DNA of 16,995 nt from Actinobacteria bacterium UBA2279 (GTDB lineage Bacteria; Actinomycetota; Coriobacteriia; Anaerosomatales; Anaerosomataceae). Of the stretch, positions 7,097-14,728 are shown piece after piece. The stretch is from NCBI GenBank assembly GCA_002347365.1, contig DDWT01000006.1:1-16995 (forward strand), given 5' to 3'. Position numbers and translations under genes: made by a program. The notes under the pieces are model-generated. The model was not told where the DNA came from, did no database searches, and was given only the letters and a program-made list of their open reading frames with translations. How positions within the stretch are numbered: the first letter of the stretch is position 1; every line of letters begins with the position of its first letter.

Positions 7097-8070
7097 GCAT
7101 CTTCTCGGCGATTCCCGCACCATTGCGCAGAGCCGTACGTGCGGTGCTCCCCGCACACTTCGTAGACGGTGTGAAAGACGTGATCATGCGCCGTTTCTAC
7201 GTCCCGGGCTACGTCTCGCGCACCGACCCGCTTGTCTTCGCGTTCCAGCGCTATGTTCGGCACAAGCCGCCAAGGCTTCATCGGCTGCTCTTCCACGTCA
7301 CGGATCACTGCAACCTCAACTGCAAAGGGTGTACGCACTTCAGCAACATCTCCCCGCAGCGTTTCGCCGACCTGGACGCCTATCGTGCGGACATGACCCG
7401 TCTCACAGAGGTGTTCTCAGGCATCACAGAGATCTTCCTGCTGGGTGGCGAGCCGCTGTTGCACCCGGAGATCGCGTCGTTCATCACGACGACGCGCGAG
7501 CTGTTCCCTGAATCACGCATCAACGTCATGACGAACGGTGTGAAAGTGCCGCACATGCCCGATGAGTTCTGGGAGGCCATGCGAACCGCCGGAGCCTGGC
7601 TGCTGTGTGACGACTATCCTGCAGGGCCGACGCGTGCTGAGATCGATGCACTGACCCGTACGCAGGGTGTCGAGATCGAGTGGACGGACCCGCGCGAGGA
7701 GTTCTTCAAGCTGCCCATCGATATCGAGGGCAAACAGGACGCGAAGGCGTCATTCCGGTCGTGCCGCGGCGTCATGAACTGCCCGATACTTCGGGACGGT
7801 CGGCTTTACCCCTGCGCGTACACCGCATTCATCGATATCTTCACCGATCGCTATGGGGTAGAGGGAGTCGATGCGGGGGAGCGGGACTCGATCTCTGTCG
7901 CCGATAAGCCCTACTCGATCATGGACTTCCTCATGCAGCCCGTGCCCTGGTGCCGTCACTGCGACTTCGAACATAAGGCATCCTACGAGTGGGGCCGCTC
8001 TGACCGCGCCATCGACGAATGGGTCGTTGGTGAGTGTGAGGACACTACAGGGCCGGTGACGCGCGTCTAG
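7093..8070 (+). CDS. Radical SAM protein with SPASM-like C-terminal cysteines (second of a pair)
   Basis: This 325-residue paralogue of the preceding gene keeps every key position: CX3CX2C at C73, C77 and C80 in TDHCNLNCKGCTHFSN, GGEP at 118-121, and C-terminal cysteines C224, C230, C241, C287 and C290. The GTG at 7093 overlaps the upstream TGA (GTGA) and follows GGGGAGG (7079-7085) by seven bases, which fixes the start; the frame is open further upstream, but inside the preceding gene. The shared N-terminus (RRAVRAVLPAHFVDG) and shared PVPWCRHCD near the C-terminus show gene duplication. Its stop codon shares the palindrome CTAG (8067-8070) with the stop of the convergent deacetylase. The reaction and substrate are unknown. 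Two similar copies may act on successive sites or as a complex, which is an inference. Confidence 0.87.
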   Translation: MSIFSAIPAPLRRAVRAVLPAHFVDGVKDVIMRRFYVPGYVSRTDPLVFAFQRYVRHKPPRLHRLLFHVTDHCNLNCKGCTHFSNISPQRFADLDAYRADMTRLTEVFSGITEIFLLGGEPLLHPEIASFITTTRELFPESRINVMTNGVKVPHMPDEFWEAMRTAGAWLLCDDYPAGPTRAEIDALTRTQGVEIEWTDPREEFFKLPIDIEGKQDAKASFRSCRGVMNCPILRDGRLYPCAYTAFIDIFTDRYGVEGVDAGERDSISVADKPYSIMDFLMQPVPWCRHCDFEHKASYEWGRSDRAIDEWVVGECEDTTGPVTRV

Positions 8071-8864
8071 CGCGCCGAGGCGAACCAGCGGTCGAGCAAC
8101 GTGCGGAGCTCATCGCCGGAGACGTTCTCGGTGTGGTAGCGGGGCAGTTCGTACAGGGGGCTCCATGGCGTTACGATGCCCGGTCTGGTCGTGAAGGCGC
8201 CCATGAATCCTGCCGCTCTGGCAAGGCTGATCGATGTGGCGTCGATGTCTTTCGGGCCACCGTGCGGGTAGGCGAACAGTTCGACGCGCTTCCCGAGCAT
8301 CTCATCGAGGGCCTGCTTTCCCCCGATGATCTCTTCGCGCTGTGCGGCCTCGTCCAGCTGTGAGAGTCGTGGGTGGCTGCGTGTGTGAGATCCGAACTCG
8401 ATGGCCTTGCCGGCGCGAAGTTCGAGGACTTCCGTGTAGGTGAGAATGCGGCGGCTTGGACGTGCGGACAACATGGGGTCGGTACAGTCCCACGGGTATT
8501 CGCCGGCCATGCCGATGGCGTCGCTGCACAGAAACGACGTTGCGCGTAGGCCGACGGCCGTCAGTAGTGAAGCCGCGGTCGCGTGCGTTTGCGCATAGCC
8601 GTCATCCAGGGTCAGCACCACTGCCCGGTGTGGGAGGCGGCGCTTGGCTGCTACCCGTGACACGAGCTGGCGTGCCGTGAGCGCGCGATAGTGCTTGGCG
8701 ATCACTCGCAGCTGGTCCGCGAAGTTCTCAACGCTTACGGCAAGCGAATGCGGGTCGTTGGTGACGTCGCCCACCCGATGGTACGTGAGGACGATCGCCG
8801 AGCCGCCGACTGCCGCCCGTGATCTGCGCCACGTCCGGCTGAGCGTGGATCTCACGGATGTCAC
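8067..8864 (-). CDS. Polysaccharide deacetylase (NodB-like, carbohydrate esterase 4)
   Basis: This 265-residue protein fits the CE4/NodB fold, a metal-dependent enzyme that removes N- or O-acetyl groups from glycans. Visible motifs are LTYHRV (26-31), the metal-site LTLDDGY (84-90, Asp87 and Asp88), SHTRSHPRL (159-167, His160 and His164) and FAYPHG (197-202). I see no Sec signal peptide or clear membrane helix, so it may act on a cytoplasmic lipid-linked intermediate; export by another route is possible. The GTG at 8864 overlaps the stop of the upstream methyltransferase (GTGA, 8861-8864) and has an AGAAGGGA ribosome binding site, so I reject the longer open frame that reaches 9263. Deacetylases of this type are often found next to this type of methyltransferase in polysaccharide loci. 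Confidence 0.88.
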   Translation of the reverse strand: MTSVRSTLSRTWRRSRAAVGGSAIVLTYHRVGDVTNDPHSLAVSVENFADQLRVIAKHYRALTARQLVSRVAAKRRLPHRAVVLTLDDGYAQTHATAASLLTAVGLRATSFLCSDAIGMAGEYPWDCTDPMLSARPSRRILTYTEVLELRAGKAIEFGSHTRSHPRLSQLDEAAQREEIIGGKQALDEMLGKRVELFAYPHGGPKDIDATSISLARAAGFMGAFTTRPGIVTPWSPLYELPRYHTENVSGDELRTLLDRWFASAR

Positions 8865-9571
8865 GCGCCCGATCCCTTCTTTGCTGCAATGACGCAGACC
8901 ACGAGTTCGTAGTCGGGCTCGCGCACGTCGAGCTTCGCGCTCTTGATCCGCTCTGCGGGCACACCCTGGAGGAAGCTGACGGCGGAGAGCGCGTTGCCGA
9001 ACGCGGAGACATCGACCCGGGTCGGATCGAAGGTTGTGGCGAACAGTTCGGCTGCAGAGAGGGAAGTCAGGCGCCAGCGGTCGCCCCAGCGGACCATATC
9101 GTAGCGGCTCACCTGACTGATGCCCGGGACGGTGCACAGCACACAGCCCCCCGGCTTCAAAATCCGCGCCAGCTCGGCGACGCCGGCCTCCATGTCGTAG
9201 AGGTAGTGGAGCGTCTGCACGAGGAGCACACAATCGAAGGAGTTGTCGGGTATCTCGGGACATGAGGCCAGATCGCCTACGAAGTCGACGCCTGCGCCTG
9301 AAACGGCGCTGAGTACTGCGCTTGAGGTCACGTTCTCGCCGAAGTGCTCGGTGTAGCTGCGGTCCCCGATCTCCAGGACCGCACCGGAGATGTGGGAGCG
9401 CTGAGACGCCAGAAAGCGCTCGATGTAGTAGCGGTCGATAGGGGTGCCTTCGCCTGCGCCGAACGACGGGTTCATGGGCGCCGTACCGCGCATCCCGTAG
9501 CTGAGGGGCAGCCGGTTACGCAGCCAGCGCCGGGCGCTCGTCAGCACGCCTCTCAGAGATGACCCGTTCAT
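8861..9571 (-). CDS. Class I SAM-dependent methyltransferase
   Basis: This 236-residue protein has a Rossmann methyltransferase core: motif I AVLEIGDRSYTEHFG (64-78), an acidic strand end at VDFVGDL (95-101), DNSFDCVLLVQTLHYLYD (109-126) and RILKPGGCVLCTVPG (136-150). Motif I lacks the standard GxGxG, having GDRSY instead, and the following ISQVSRYDMVRWGDRWRLTS is characteristic of a methyltransferase family common in polysaccharide clusters. It probably methylates a sugar, but the acceptor is unknown. It is the first gene of a two-gene minus-strand unit with the deacetylase, coupled by a four-base overlap. The ATG at 9571 follows ACGGAGTGCG, an acceptable ribosome binding site. It is divergent from the flippase gene across a 76-base gap. 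Confidence 0.85.
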   Translation of the reverse strand: MNGSSLRGVLTSARRWLRNRLPLSYGMRGTAPMNPSFGAGEGTPIDRYYIERFLASQRSHISGAVLEIGDRSYTEHFGENVTSSAVLSAVSGAGVDFVGDLASCPEIPDNSFDCVLLVQTLHYLYDMEAGVAELARILKPGGCVLCTVPGISQVSRYDMVRWGDRWRLTSLSAAELFATTFDPTRVDVSAFGNALSAVSFLQGVPAERIKSAKLDVREPDYELVVCVIAAKKGSGA

Positions 9572-9647
9572 CGCACTCCGTATCGGTCACAGTCGGGGTG
9601 ATGCAACGCTACGATGCTATCATGACCGATGGATACCGCTGCGGAAG

Positions 9648-11204
9648 ATGAGGACCGTGACCGACACCGCCGACAACGCCGGTTCGCACCGGAAGCGAGG
9701 TATCGTCGCCAACACGACGATGAACGCGGCCGCTCAATTCGCGTCGCTGATCTCGACCCTGGTCTTCTTCCCGCTGCTTGTCCGCGCCTTCGGTGTGGTG
9801 GAATACGGTGTCTACATCATCGCCCTCTCCGTCATCGGCATGGCCGCGATGTTCGACTTCGGCGTGGGTGCCTCGACAGTTCGACTCGTTGCGCGCCACG
9901 TCTCGCTCGATGACGCCGAAAGCTTCCGCAAGACCGTCTCCTCGGCGGCCGGACTTCTGCTGGTGCTCGGCATCGTGGTCGCGGCGGTCATCGCGGTCAT
10001 CGCCGTGGTCGCGAGCGACCTGTTCCGCGTCTCAAGCGGACAGGCCGACCTGCTCAGGACGCTGCTGCTTGTGGGGGCAGCCGGTCAGCTCTGGTACTGG
10101 CCGACCACGGTGGGGGCCCATGTCCTGGCGGGCATGGAGCGCTACGACATCGTCGCCAGGACCTCGATCATCTCGACGATCGCGAATGTCGTAGGCATCG
10201 GCATCGTGCTCCTCGCCGGTGCAGGACCGGTCACGCTGATGTCGCTTGGTGTCGCGACGATGATGGGTGGGTCGCTGCTCAATATCCTCGCACTGTTCCG
10301 GCTGAGGCCCGCGGGTTCACTGGCCTCCCTGCCGAGCCGCCCCGTGGCTATGGAACTGTTCTCGGGTGGCCTCCCCATTTTCGTGGCGAGCATCGCGCAG
10401 TTCTTCAATCGCGAACAGGTCGACCGCCTGGTGATCGGTATCTTCATCGGCCCGGCTGCGGTAGTCGTCTATGAAGTGGCCGCCAAACTCAGCATGCTCG
10501 TCGGGCAGTTCACGGGGCTCTCGACTTCTGCGTTGCTCCCCGTCGCCTCGGGGATGGCGGCCCGCGAAGATGCCGAGTCTCTCCGCACGCTGTTCATTCG
10601 GGGCGGCAGATACGTGTCTCTCGGCGTGGCGCCGATAGCCCTGGCTCTGATCGTGGTGGCTGAGCCGTTCGTTCTTGCGTGGTTCGGCGCCGATTTCAAG
10701 GGGAGTATCATCGTCGCCCAGGTTCTGGTGCTGGCCCAACTCTTCGTGCCCCTGTATCAGACGGGCGACGCTATCCTCATCGGCAAGGGACGCTTCTCGG
10801 CCTGGGTACCCCGAGGGCTGGGCCTCGCACTTCTGAATATCGGCCTGAGTCTGGTGCTCGTGCGGCAGTACGGCATCGTTGGTGTCGCAGTCGGCACCCT
10901 TGTGGCCGGCCTGCTCGAGCTTCCCCTCTATGCGCAGCTTGCGCTGAAGGAGACGGGTGCGACCGTGCGGCAGTGGATCGGCGGTGCGCTTGCGGCGTAT
11001 CTGCTTCTGCCGGTCGTTGCACTGGTTGTATGGATCGCTCGTGCCACCGACTTGACCGGGAGCCTTCTGGGCGTCGCAACCTCGGTCGCGCTCTCAGTGG
11101 GCGTGTACTGGCTAGTCGCTTACGGGCTCGTGCTGACATCCGCCGAGAGGACATCGCTGGGCACGCGCCTTCGCCGGCTCGTGCCGCACAGGGAGGGCGT
11201 GTGA
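9648..11204 (+). CDS. Polysaccharide flippase, Wzx/PST family
   Basis: This protein of up to 518 residues is strongly hydrophobic throughout, with roughly twelve to fourteen predicted membrane helices. After a polar N-terminus, the first helix pair has the pattern of Wzx-type exporters (NTTMNAAAQFASLISTLVFF, then RAFGVVEYGVYIIALSVIG and FDFGVGAS). Such proteins belong to the MOP superfamily and move lipid-linked oligosaccharide repeat units across the cytoplasmic membrane. This gives the locus an export step. The ATG at 9648 has GGAAG directly against it, which is too close; the GTG at 9657, nine bases after GGAAG (9643-9647), is a good alternative and would shorten the protein by three residues. 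The TGA at 11202-11204 overlaps the ATG of the next glycosyltransferase by one base. No dedicated Wzy polymerase gene is visible in the window. Confidence 0.9.
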   Translation: MRTVTDTADNAGSHRKRGIVANTTMNAAAQFASLISTLVFFPLLVRAFGVVEYGVYIIALSVIGMAAMFDFGVGASTVRLVARHVSLDDAESFRKTVSSAAGLLLVLGIVVAAVIAVIAVVASDLFRVSSGQADLLRTLLLVGAAGQLWYWPTTVGAHVLAGMERYDIVARTSIISTIANVVGIGIVLLAGAGPVTLMSLGVATMMGGSLLNILALFRLRPAGSLASLPSRPVAMELFSGGLPIFVASIAQFFNREQVDRLVIGIFIGPAAVVVYEVAAKLSMLVGQFTGLSTSALLPVASGMAAREDAESLRTLFIRGGRYVSLGVAPIALALIVVAEPFVLAWFGADFKGSIIVAQVLVLAQLFVPLYQTGDAILIGKGRFSAWVPRGLGLALLNIGLSLVLVRQYGIVGVAVGTLVAGLLELPLYAQLALKETGATVRQWIGGALAAYLLLPVVALVVWIARATDLTGSLLGVATSVALSVGVYWLVAYGLVLTSAERTSLGTRLRRLVPHREGV

Positions 11205-12238
11205 TGAGCTCGCCCCTCGTCTCGGTCATCGTCCCCGTCTACAACGTCGCGGAGTATCTCGGGCCATGCCTGGACTCACTGCTGGCTCAGACGCTCGATG
11301 ATCTCGAAGTCCTGGTGGTGGATGACGGGTCGACCGATGATTCGCACGCAATCGCCGAGCGCTACGTGACCGGGCATGCCGATCGGATCCGCCTGATCAC
11401 CAAACCCAACGGTGGACTCGGCGATGCGCGCAACACTGGGATCGATGCGGCGGCCGGACGGTACCTCGCCTTCGTCGACGGTGATGACCTGGCCGAACCG
11501 GAGATGCTCTCGCGTATGGTCGCCCGTGCCGTCGGCACGGGGGCCGATTTCGTTATCTGTGGCATCGAGAGCTTCACAGCCGCCGGGGCCGTGTCCTATC
11601 TGCCTGAGCCCGACATGAGTGTCTTCGGGCACTCTCTTTCTGAGGAGCCGCGCCTGCTCTACCGGGTGGACGCGAGTGCGTGCGACAAGCTCATCGATCG
11701 CGAGTTGGTCGAGCGGTCCGGTATCCGCTTCCCGGTAGGAGTCGCCTTCGAAGACCTGCCCACGGTGTATCGGTGGCTGGCGTTCGCGAAGCGCGTTGAG
11801 AAGGTCGATGAGCCTTTGTACCGGTATCGGCGCGATCGGACCGGTTCGATCACAGGTGACAAAGGGGAGCGCTACCTCGAACTGATCGGGGCGTTCAGCA
11901 CCCTGGACGACTTCTTCGCTGACGCCGGTCTGAGCGACACGCATCGCGATGCGCTCTTGCGCCTGCATCTTACGCACCTGGTGGCGGGTCGCTACCCTGA
12001 CTTCTTCATGCTGGCGAGTGCCGAGGTGCGCTCCGCCTACATCGCTGGAGCAATCGGGCTGCTCGAGCAGCGTTTTCCGGGTTGGCGGGTATCACCGGTC
12101 TGTGCGGCACTCTGGCCGAGCCGTGCTCTTCGACAGGTAAGCACGCACGGTGTTCTCCTACGCCTGTTCTGCAGACTCCCTCGCCGCGTGTATCTTGCGG
12201 TGTTAGCGCGCCTCGGCGCATTCGACCCGCTGCGGTAG
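11204..12238 (+). CDS. Family 2 glycosyltransferase
   Basis: This 344-residue GT-A enzyme has the classic family 2 opening SPLVSVIVPVYNVAEYL, the nucleotide-binding VVDDGSTDDS (38-47), NPNGGLGDARNTGID-type residues near 80 (here KPNGG), the metal-binding VDGDD (90-94) and a later VAFEDLPTVYR, in which the acidic pair is the likely catalytic base region. The ATG at 11204 overlaps the flippase stop by one base (TGATG) and follows GGGAGG (11191-11196) by seven bases; an in-frame GTG at 11201 is the only close alternative. It resembles WcaA/EpsJ-type enzymes that add single sugars, and is not close to the GT2 pair at 413-2154. The C-terminal hundred residues are basic and partly hydrophobic and may sit on the membrane. 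It is the last gene of the polysaccharide block. Confidence 0.9.
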   Translation: MSSPLVSVIVPVYNVAEYLGPCLDSLLAQTLDDLEVLVVDDGSTDDSHAIAERYVTGHADRIRLITKPNGGLGDARNTGIDAAAGRYLAFVDGDDLAEPEMLSRMVARAVGTGADFVICGIESFTAAGAVSYLPEPDMSVFGHSLSEEPRLLYRVDASACDKLIDRELVERSGIRFPVGVAFEDLPTVYRWLAFAKRVEKVDEPLYRYRRDRTGSITGDKGERYLELIGAFSTLDDFFADAGLSDTHRDALLRLHLTHLVAGRYPDFFMLASAEVRSAYIAGAIGLLEQRFPGWRVSPVCAALWPSRALRQVSTHGVLLRLFCRLPRRVYLAVLARLGAFDPLR

Positions 12239-12471
12239 GCGGGGAGGTGCCGAGTGATGCTAGAATCACGCTGCGCATGCTCATGAGTGCTGTCCGTGCG
12301 ACACCTCGCGACAAGTGCCTCATCCGGCATTCTCTTCATGAGCGGCAGCACCCACTTGAGAAATGATGCACAAGGACGCCGGACTCGGCACCCATCTTGC
12401 TCTGACTGATACGCGATGTGGAGTAGTCGTGGATATTCTCATGAACGCTCATGTGCGATATGTGTCTCGTG

Positions 12472-12477
12472 TACACT
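12472..12477 (+). promoter_or_regulatory. Candidate -10 box for the TPR-NHL operon
   Basis: TACACT, preceded by TG (TGTACACT at 12470-12477), repeats the octamer found before the GT4 at 3562. It lies inside the eight-base palindrome GTGTACAC (12469-12476). It would give a leader of about 55 bases that contains the strong AGGAGG at 12526-12531. No good -35 box is visible. Confidence 0.35.
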
Positions 12478-12525
12478 ATGGCGCGACCTTCGGGCATGCA
12501 CGTATGGTCGCCCACGCTCAACAAC

Positions 12526-12531
12526 AGGAGG
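12526..12531 (+). promoter_or_regulatory. Ribosome binding site that fixes the TPR gene start
   Basis: A perfect AGGAGG lies six bases before the ATG at 12538. The same frame is open from 12451, but the two earlier in-frame ATG codons (12451, 12478) lack such a site, so translation most likely begins at 12538. Confidence 0.85.
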
Positions 12532-12537
12532 ACGCTG

Positions 12538-13314
12538 ATGTCTGACGCTGGACCCCCGGTCCGACCCGCCTCGCGCCACAGTGCCGCGACGCAGCACCGT
12601 GGGATCTTCCGGGATCCGGTCGTGCGAGCGATGACCTGGACCGCTGTCGTTATCCTGGTGCTCTTTCTGGTGACCGTCATCAGCGCGCTCGTCACGGGCG
12701 TCCTTACGCCTTCAGGTCCGCGTACTCTTGCGGAGAAGCAGGCTGCTGTCGCCGGTGAAGCGGTTCGCCAGGGATCTACCGACACCGCGGTGTGGGGGCA
12801 GTACATCGCCTCTCTGATCGCCAGCGGGCAGTACGCCCGTGCCAAGGGCGTCATCGCCGACGGCCGCGCGAGCATCGATGACTCTCAGACCGCAGAGTTC
12901 ACACTCGCAGAAGCCCGGCTGTATGGCGCACAGAAGCAGTATGACAGCGCGATCGAATCCGCAGACGCGGCCATGAAGCAGATGAAGGACTACTGGGACT
13001 CTCTGATCGCTGCGGGCGGTATGACCGCCAACAGTGCACGACTCGATGGCCTGCCGAGCAACTACTACGAAGCGCTGCTCATCAAGGCATATGCCTATCG
13101 CGATATGCGACATTGGGACAAGGCGATTGCCGAGTTCGATCTCTATCTCGACTACGAGCCGACGGCCGCAGACATTCTGATCGATCGCGGCATGGCCAAG
13201 ATCGAGACAGGAGACAAGAGTGGTGCCGAGGCGGATCTTCGCAAGGCCCTTGGGTTCATCCCTGACAGCACCGAAGCCCTGCGAGGTCTTGAGAAGTTGG
13301 GGGTCACGCCATGA
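12538..13314 (+). CDS. Membrane-anchored TPR-repeat protein
   Basis: This 258-residue protein has a polar, basic N-terminus, a single hydrophobic helix at about 32-56, and then an alpha-helical domain with tetratricopeptide-like repeats. The clearest units are near 86-110 (GQYIASLIASGQYARAKGVI), 121-148 (LAEARLYGAQKQYDSAIESAD), 177-208 (YEALLIKAYAYRDMRHWDKAIAEF in part) and 211-243. The helix probably anchors the TPR domain outside the cytoplasmic membrane. TPR domains bind other proteins, so a scaffold or assembly role for the neighbouring cytochromes is plausible, but this is inferred from position. The ATG is set by AGGAGG at 12526-12531. The stop overlaps the start of the NHL gene (ATGA, 13311-13314), so the two are probably made together. 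I do not recognise a named family. Confidence 0.8.
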   Translation: MSDAGPPVRPASRHSAATQHRGIFRDPVVRAMTWTAVVILVLFLVTVISALVTGVLTPSGPRTLAEKQAAVAGEAVRQGSTDTAVWGQYIASLIASGQYARAKGVIADGRASIDDSQTAEFTLAEARLYGAQKQYDSAIESADAAMKQMKDYWDSLIAAGGMTANSARLDGLPSNYYEALLIKAYAYRDMRHWDKAIAEFDLYLDYEPTAADILIDRGMAKIETGDKSGAEADLRKALGFIPDSTEALRGLEKLGVTP

Positions 13315-14564
13315 CGCGTTCTGCTGACGCCGAATCCACCATTCGGTCCGATCGCGCGGTGAAGTCGCGTCGCGGACGCCGCATCCTGACTCTCGTGCTG
13401 GTGGTGCTGCTACTGACACTGGGGCTTGCGGTCAACCTGCTCGTTCGTCTCGTCGGTGTGCCCGGTGGCTCACGCGCTGAGATCGACACGGCCGGACTGC
13501 AGTGGGTCCGCTCCATATACGGCATGAGTGATGCTGTCGATGATCAGCTGGAGAGCGCGCAGATGGCTGTGCCGGATAGTGACGGTTCGCTGTGGGTCAC
13601 TGACGGTGTGCACGGGATGCTCATGCACTTCAGCGCCGATGGCGAGTTCATCGGCGCGCTCAGGGGTCCCGAAGATGCACCGTTGTTCGCGCCATCGCGC
13701 CTCACGATAGGTCCTGACGGGCTGTTCTACATATGCGAGACCATGAGCGATACGGTGCGCGTGCTCGATAGGAACGGTAACGAGGCAGGCTCGTTCAGTA
13801 TCCCCCAGCCGGTCTCGGTTGCAGTTTCCGAGGACAGGATCGTCGTTGGCGCCGTGGCCGGTTTCGCCATCCTTGACATGCAACATCAGCCGATCCAGGT
13901 GATCGGCTCTCGCGGACACGGTGACGCTGAATTCGACTATGTCCACGGTGTGGCCATCGGTGATGACGGGACCATCTACATCGCCGACTCGTTCAACAAC
14001 CGGTTGTCCGCCTACGATAAAGACGGCAAGCGGCTGTGGATGATGCGCACGGGAAAGCCGGGTAACGGTGCCGAGATGGTGGGTGGCAGCCTGACGGTCG
14101 GGGAGGTCACTGACGCTGTGCTGCAGGGAGAGGATGCGCTGCAGCTCCCGCTCGGGCTCACGATCGACGGTGCGGGACGCATCGTCGTCATCGACATGTT
14201 CGAGTGTGCACTCGCCGTGTTCGAGCCGGACGGCACTTTCGTGGGCAAGTACGGCGACGCTGGGGCGGATGACGGGCTGTTCTTCTACCCGACCAGCGTG
14301 TCATACGACCCTGCGCGTGATTGGTTCGCGGTTGCCGACACCCTCAACAATCGCGTGCAGATCGTGCGCATCCCCGACTCGTCGAGTGGCGGAGACGTCA
14401 CTGCTGCAGTGCGTCGGGCTCTCACCGGGCCTCTCCGAGCGTGCCTGCTTCCGTTCCTTGTGCTCGTCGTGGCGCTCGTGGGCTCACTGTTTGTGCGCGC
14501 TCGTCGGAAGAGGGGACCCGTTCGTCGGGAAATGCTGAAGAACAATGAAATTGGTACCGATTAA
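13311..14564 (+). CDS. Membrane-anchored NHL-repeat beta-propeller protein
   Basis: This 417-residue protein has a short basic N-terminus, a membrane helix at about 24-47, a beta-propeller domain, and a second hydrophobic helix at about 377-396 followed by a basic tail (RARRKRGPVRRE). NHL-type repeats are visible as recurring strings such as VPDSDGSLWVTDGVHGML (87-104), IGPDGLFYICETMSDTVRV (133-151), IGDDGTIYIADSFNNRLSAY (216-235), IDGAGRIVVIDMFECALAVF (285-304) and PARDWFAVADTLNNRVQIV (334-352), consistent with a five- to six-bladed propeller. With two helices, both ends would lie in the cytoplasm and the propeller outside. Propellers with NHL repeats often accompany multiheme cytochromes in bacteria that respire external electron acceptors, and two such cytochromes follow. 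It contains no CXXCH motif itself. Its exact role is unknown. Confidence 0.85.
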   Translation: MTRSADAESTIRSDRAVKSRRGRRILTLVLVVLLLTLGLAVNLLVRLVGVPGGSRAEIDTAGLQWVRSIYGMSDAVDDQLESAQMAVPDSDGSLWVTDGVHGMLMHFSADGEFIGALRGPEDAPLFAPSRLTIGPDGLFYICETMSDTVRVLDRNGNEAGSFSIPQPVSVAVSEDRIVVGAVAGFAILDMQHQPIQVIGSRGHGDAEFDYVHGVAIGDDGTIYIADSFNNRLSAYDKDGKRLWMMRTGKPGNGAEMVGGSLTVGEVTDAVLQGEDALQLPLGLTIDGAGRIVVIDMFECALAVFEPDGTFVGKYGDAGADDGLFFYPTSVSYDPARDWFAVADTLNNRVQIVRIPDSSSGGDVTAAVRRALTGPLRACLLPFLVLVVALVGSLFVRARRKRGPVRREMLKNNEIGTD

Positions 14565-14588
14565 GCTAGTGAAGGTACGTTGACTTCA

Positions 14589-14639
14589 GGCACCAAATGG
14601 GCACAGATCAAGCGTTGTGAGCCTTGAGGAAGTGGTGCC
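14589..14639. repeat. Nested inverted repeat upstream of and within the cytochrome promoter
   Basis: GGCACCA at 14589-14595 is repeated in inverted form as TGGTGCC at 14633-14639, enclosing TCAAG (14608-14612) and CTTGA (14623-14627). The right arm lies between the -35 and -10 boxes of the candidate promoter. It could be a pair of operator half-sites, or a weak terminator for the NHL gene without a U-run. Confidence 0.4.
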
Positions 14640-14652
14640 GATGGGATATAGT
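14624..14652 (+). promoter_or_regulatory. Promoter of the first multiheme cytochrome gene
   Basis: TTGAGG (14624-14629) and TATAGT (14647-14652) are spaced by 17 bases, a good sigma-70-type match and the best promoter in the window. Transcription would start near 14659, giving an untranslated leader of about 85 to 125 bases that contains a CCGC-TAT-GCGG hairpin and two ribosome binding sites. Confidence 0.6.
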
Positions 14653-14728
14653 TTGGTTAAGAACAGCCACGTGCCCGCGTCTCCGCTATGCGGCAGTATG
14701 CGAGGGGCGTCTGTAAATTTGCTCAAGG

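Larger units (their letters stand above)
12239..12537. other. Intergenic gap between polysaccharide and electron-transfer blocks
   Basis: These 299 bases hold no convincing gene. A -10-like TAGAAT lies at 12261-12266 and a TACACT at 12472-12477. Short open frames exist (for example 12277-12366 and 12363-12545), but they lack ribosome binding sites and recognisable products. I found no clear terminator hairpin after the GT2 gene. Confidence 0.5.

Noticed and set aside
8865..9263. Possible 133-residue N-terminal extension of the polysaccharide deacetylase
   Set aside because: It lies fully inside the methyltransferase gene, is arginine-rich low-complexity translation, and the GTG at 8864 has a stop-start overlap and a ribosome binding site.
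12363..12545. 60-codon frame before the TPR gene
   Set aside because: It has no ribosome binding site or recognisable domain and runs over the strong AGGAGG and the start of the TPR gene.
12336..12875. Minus-strand frame of 179 codons across the intergenic gap and TPR gene start
   Set aside because: Most of it is antisense to the TPR gene, with no family features and no plausible promoter or ribosome binding site.
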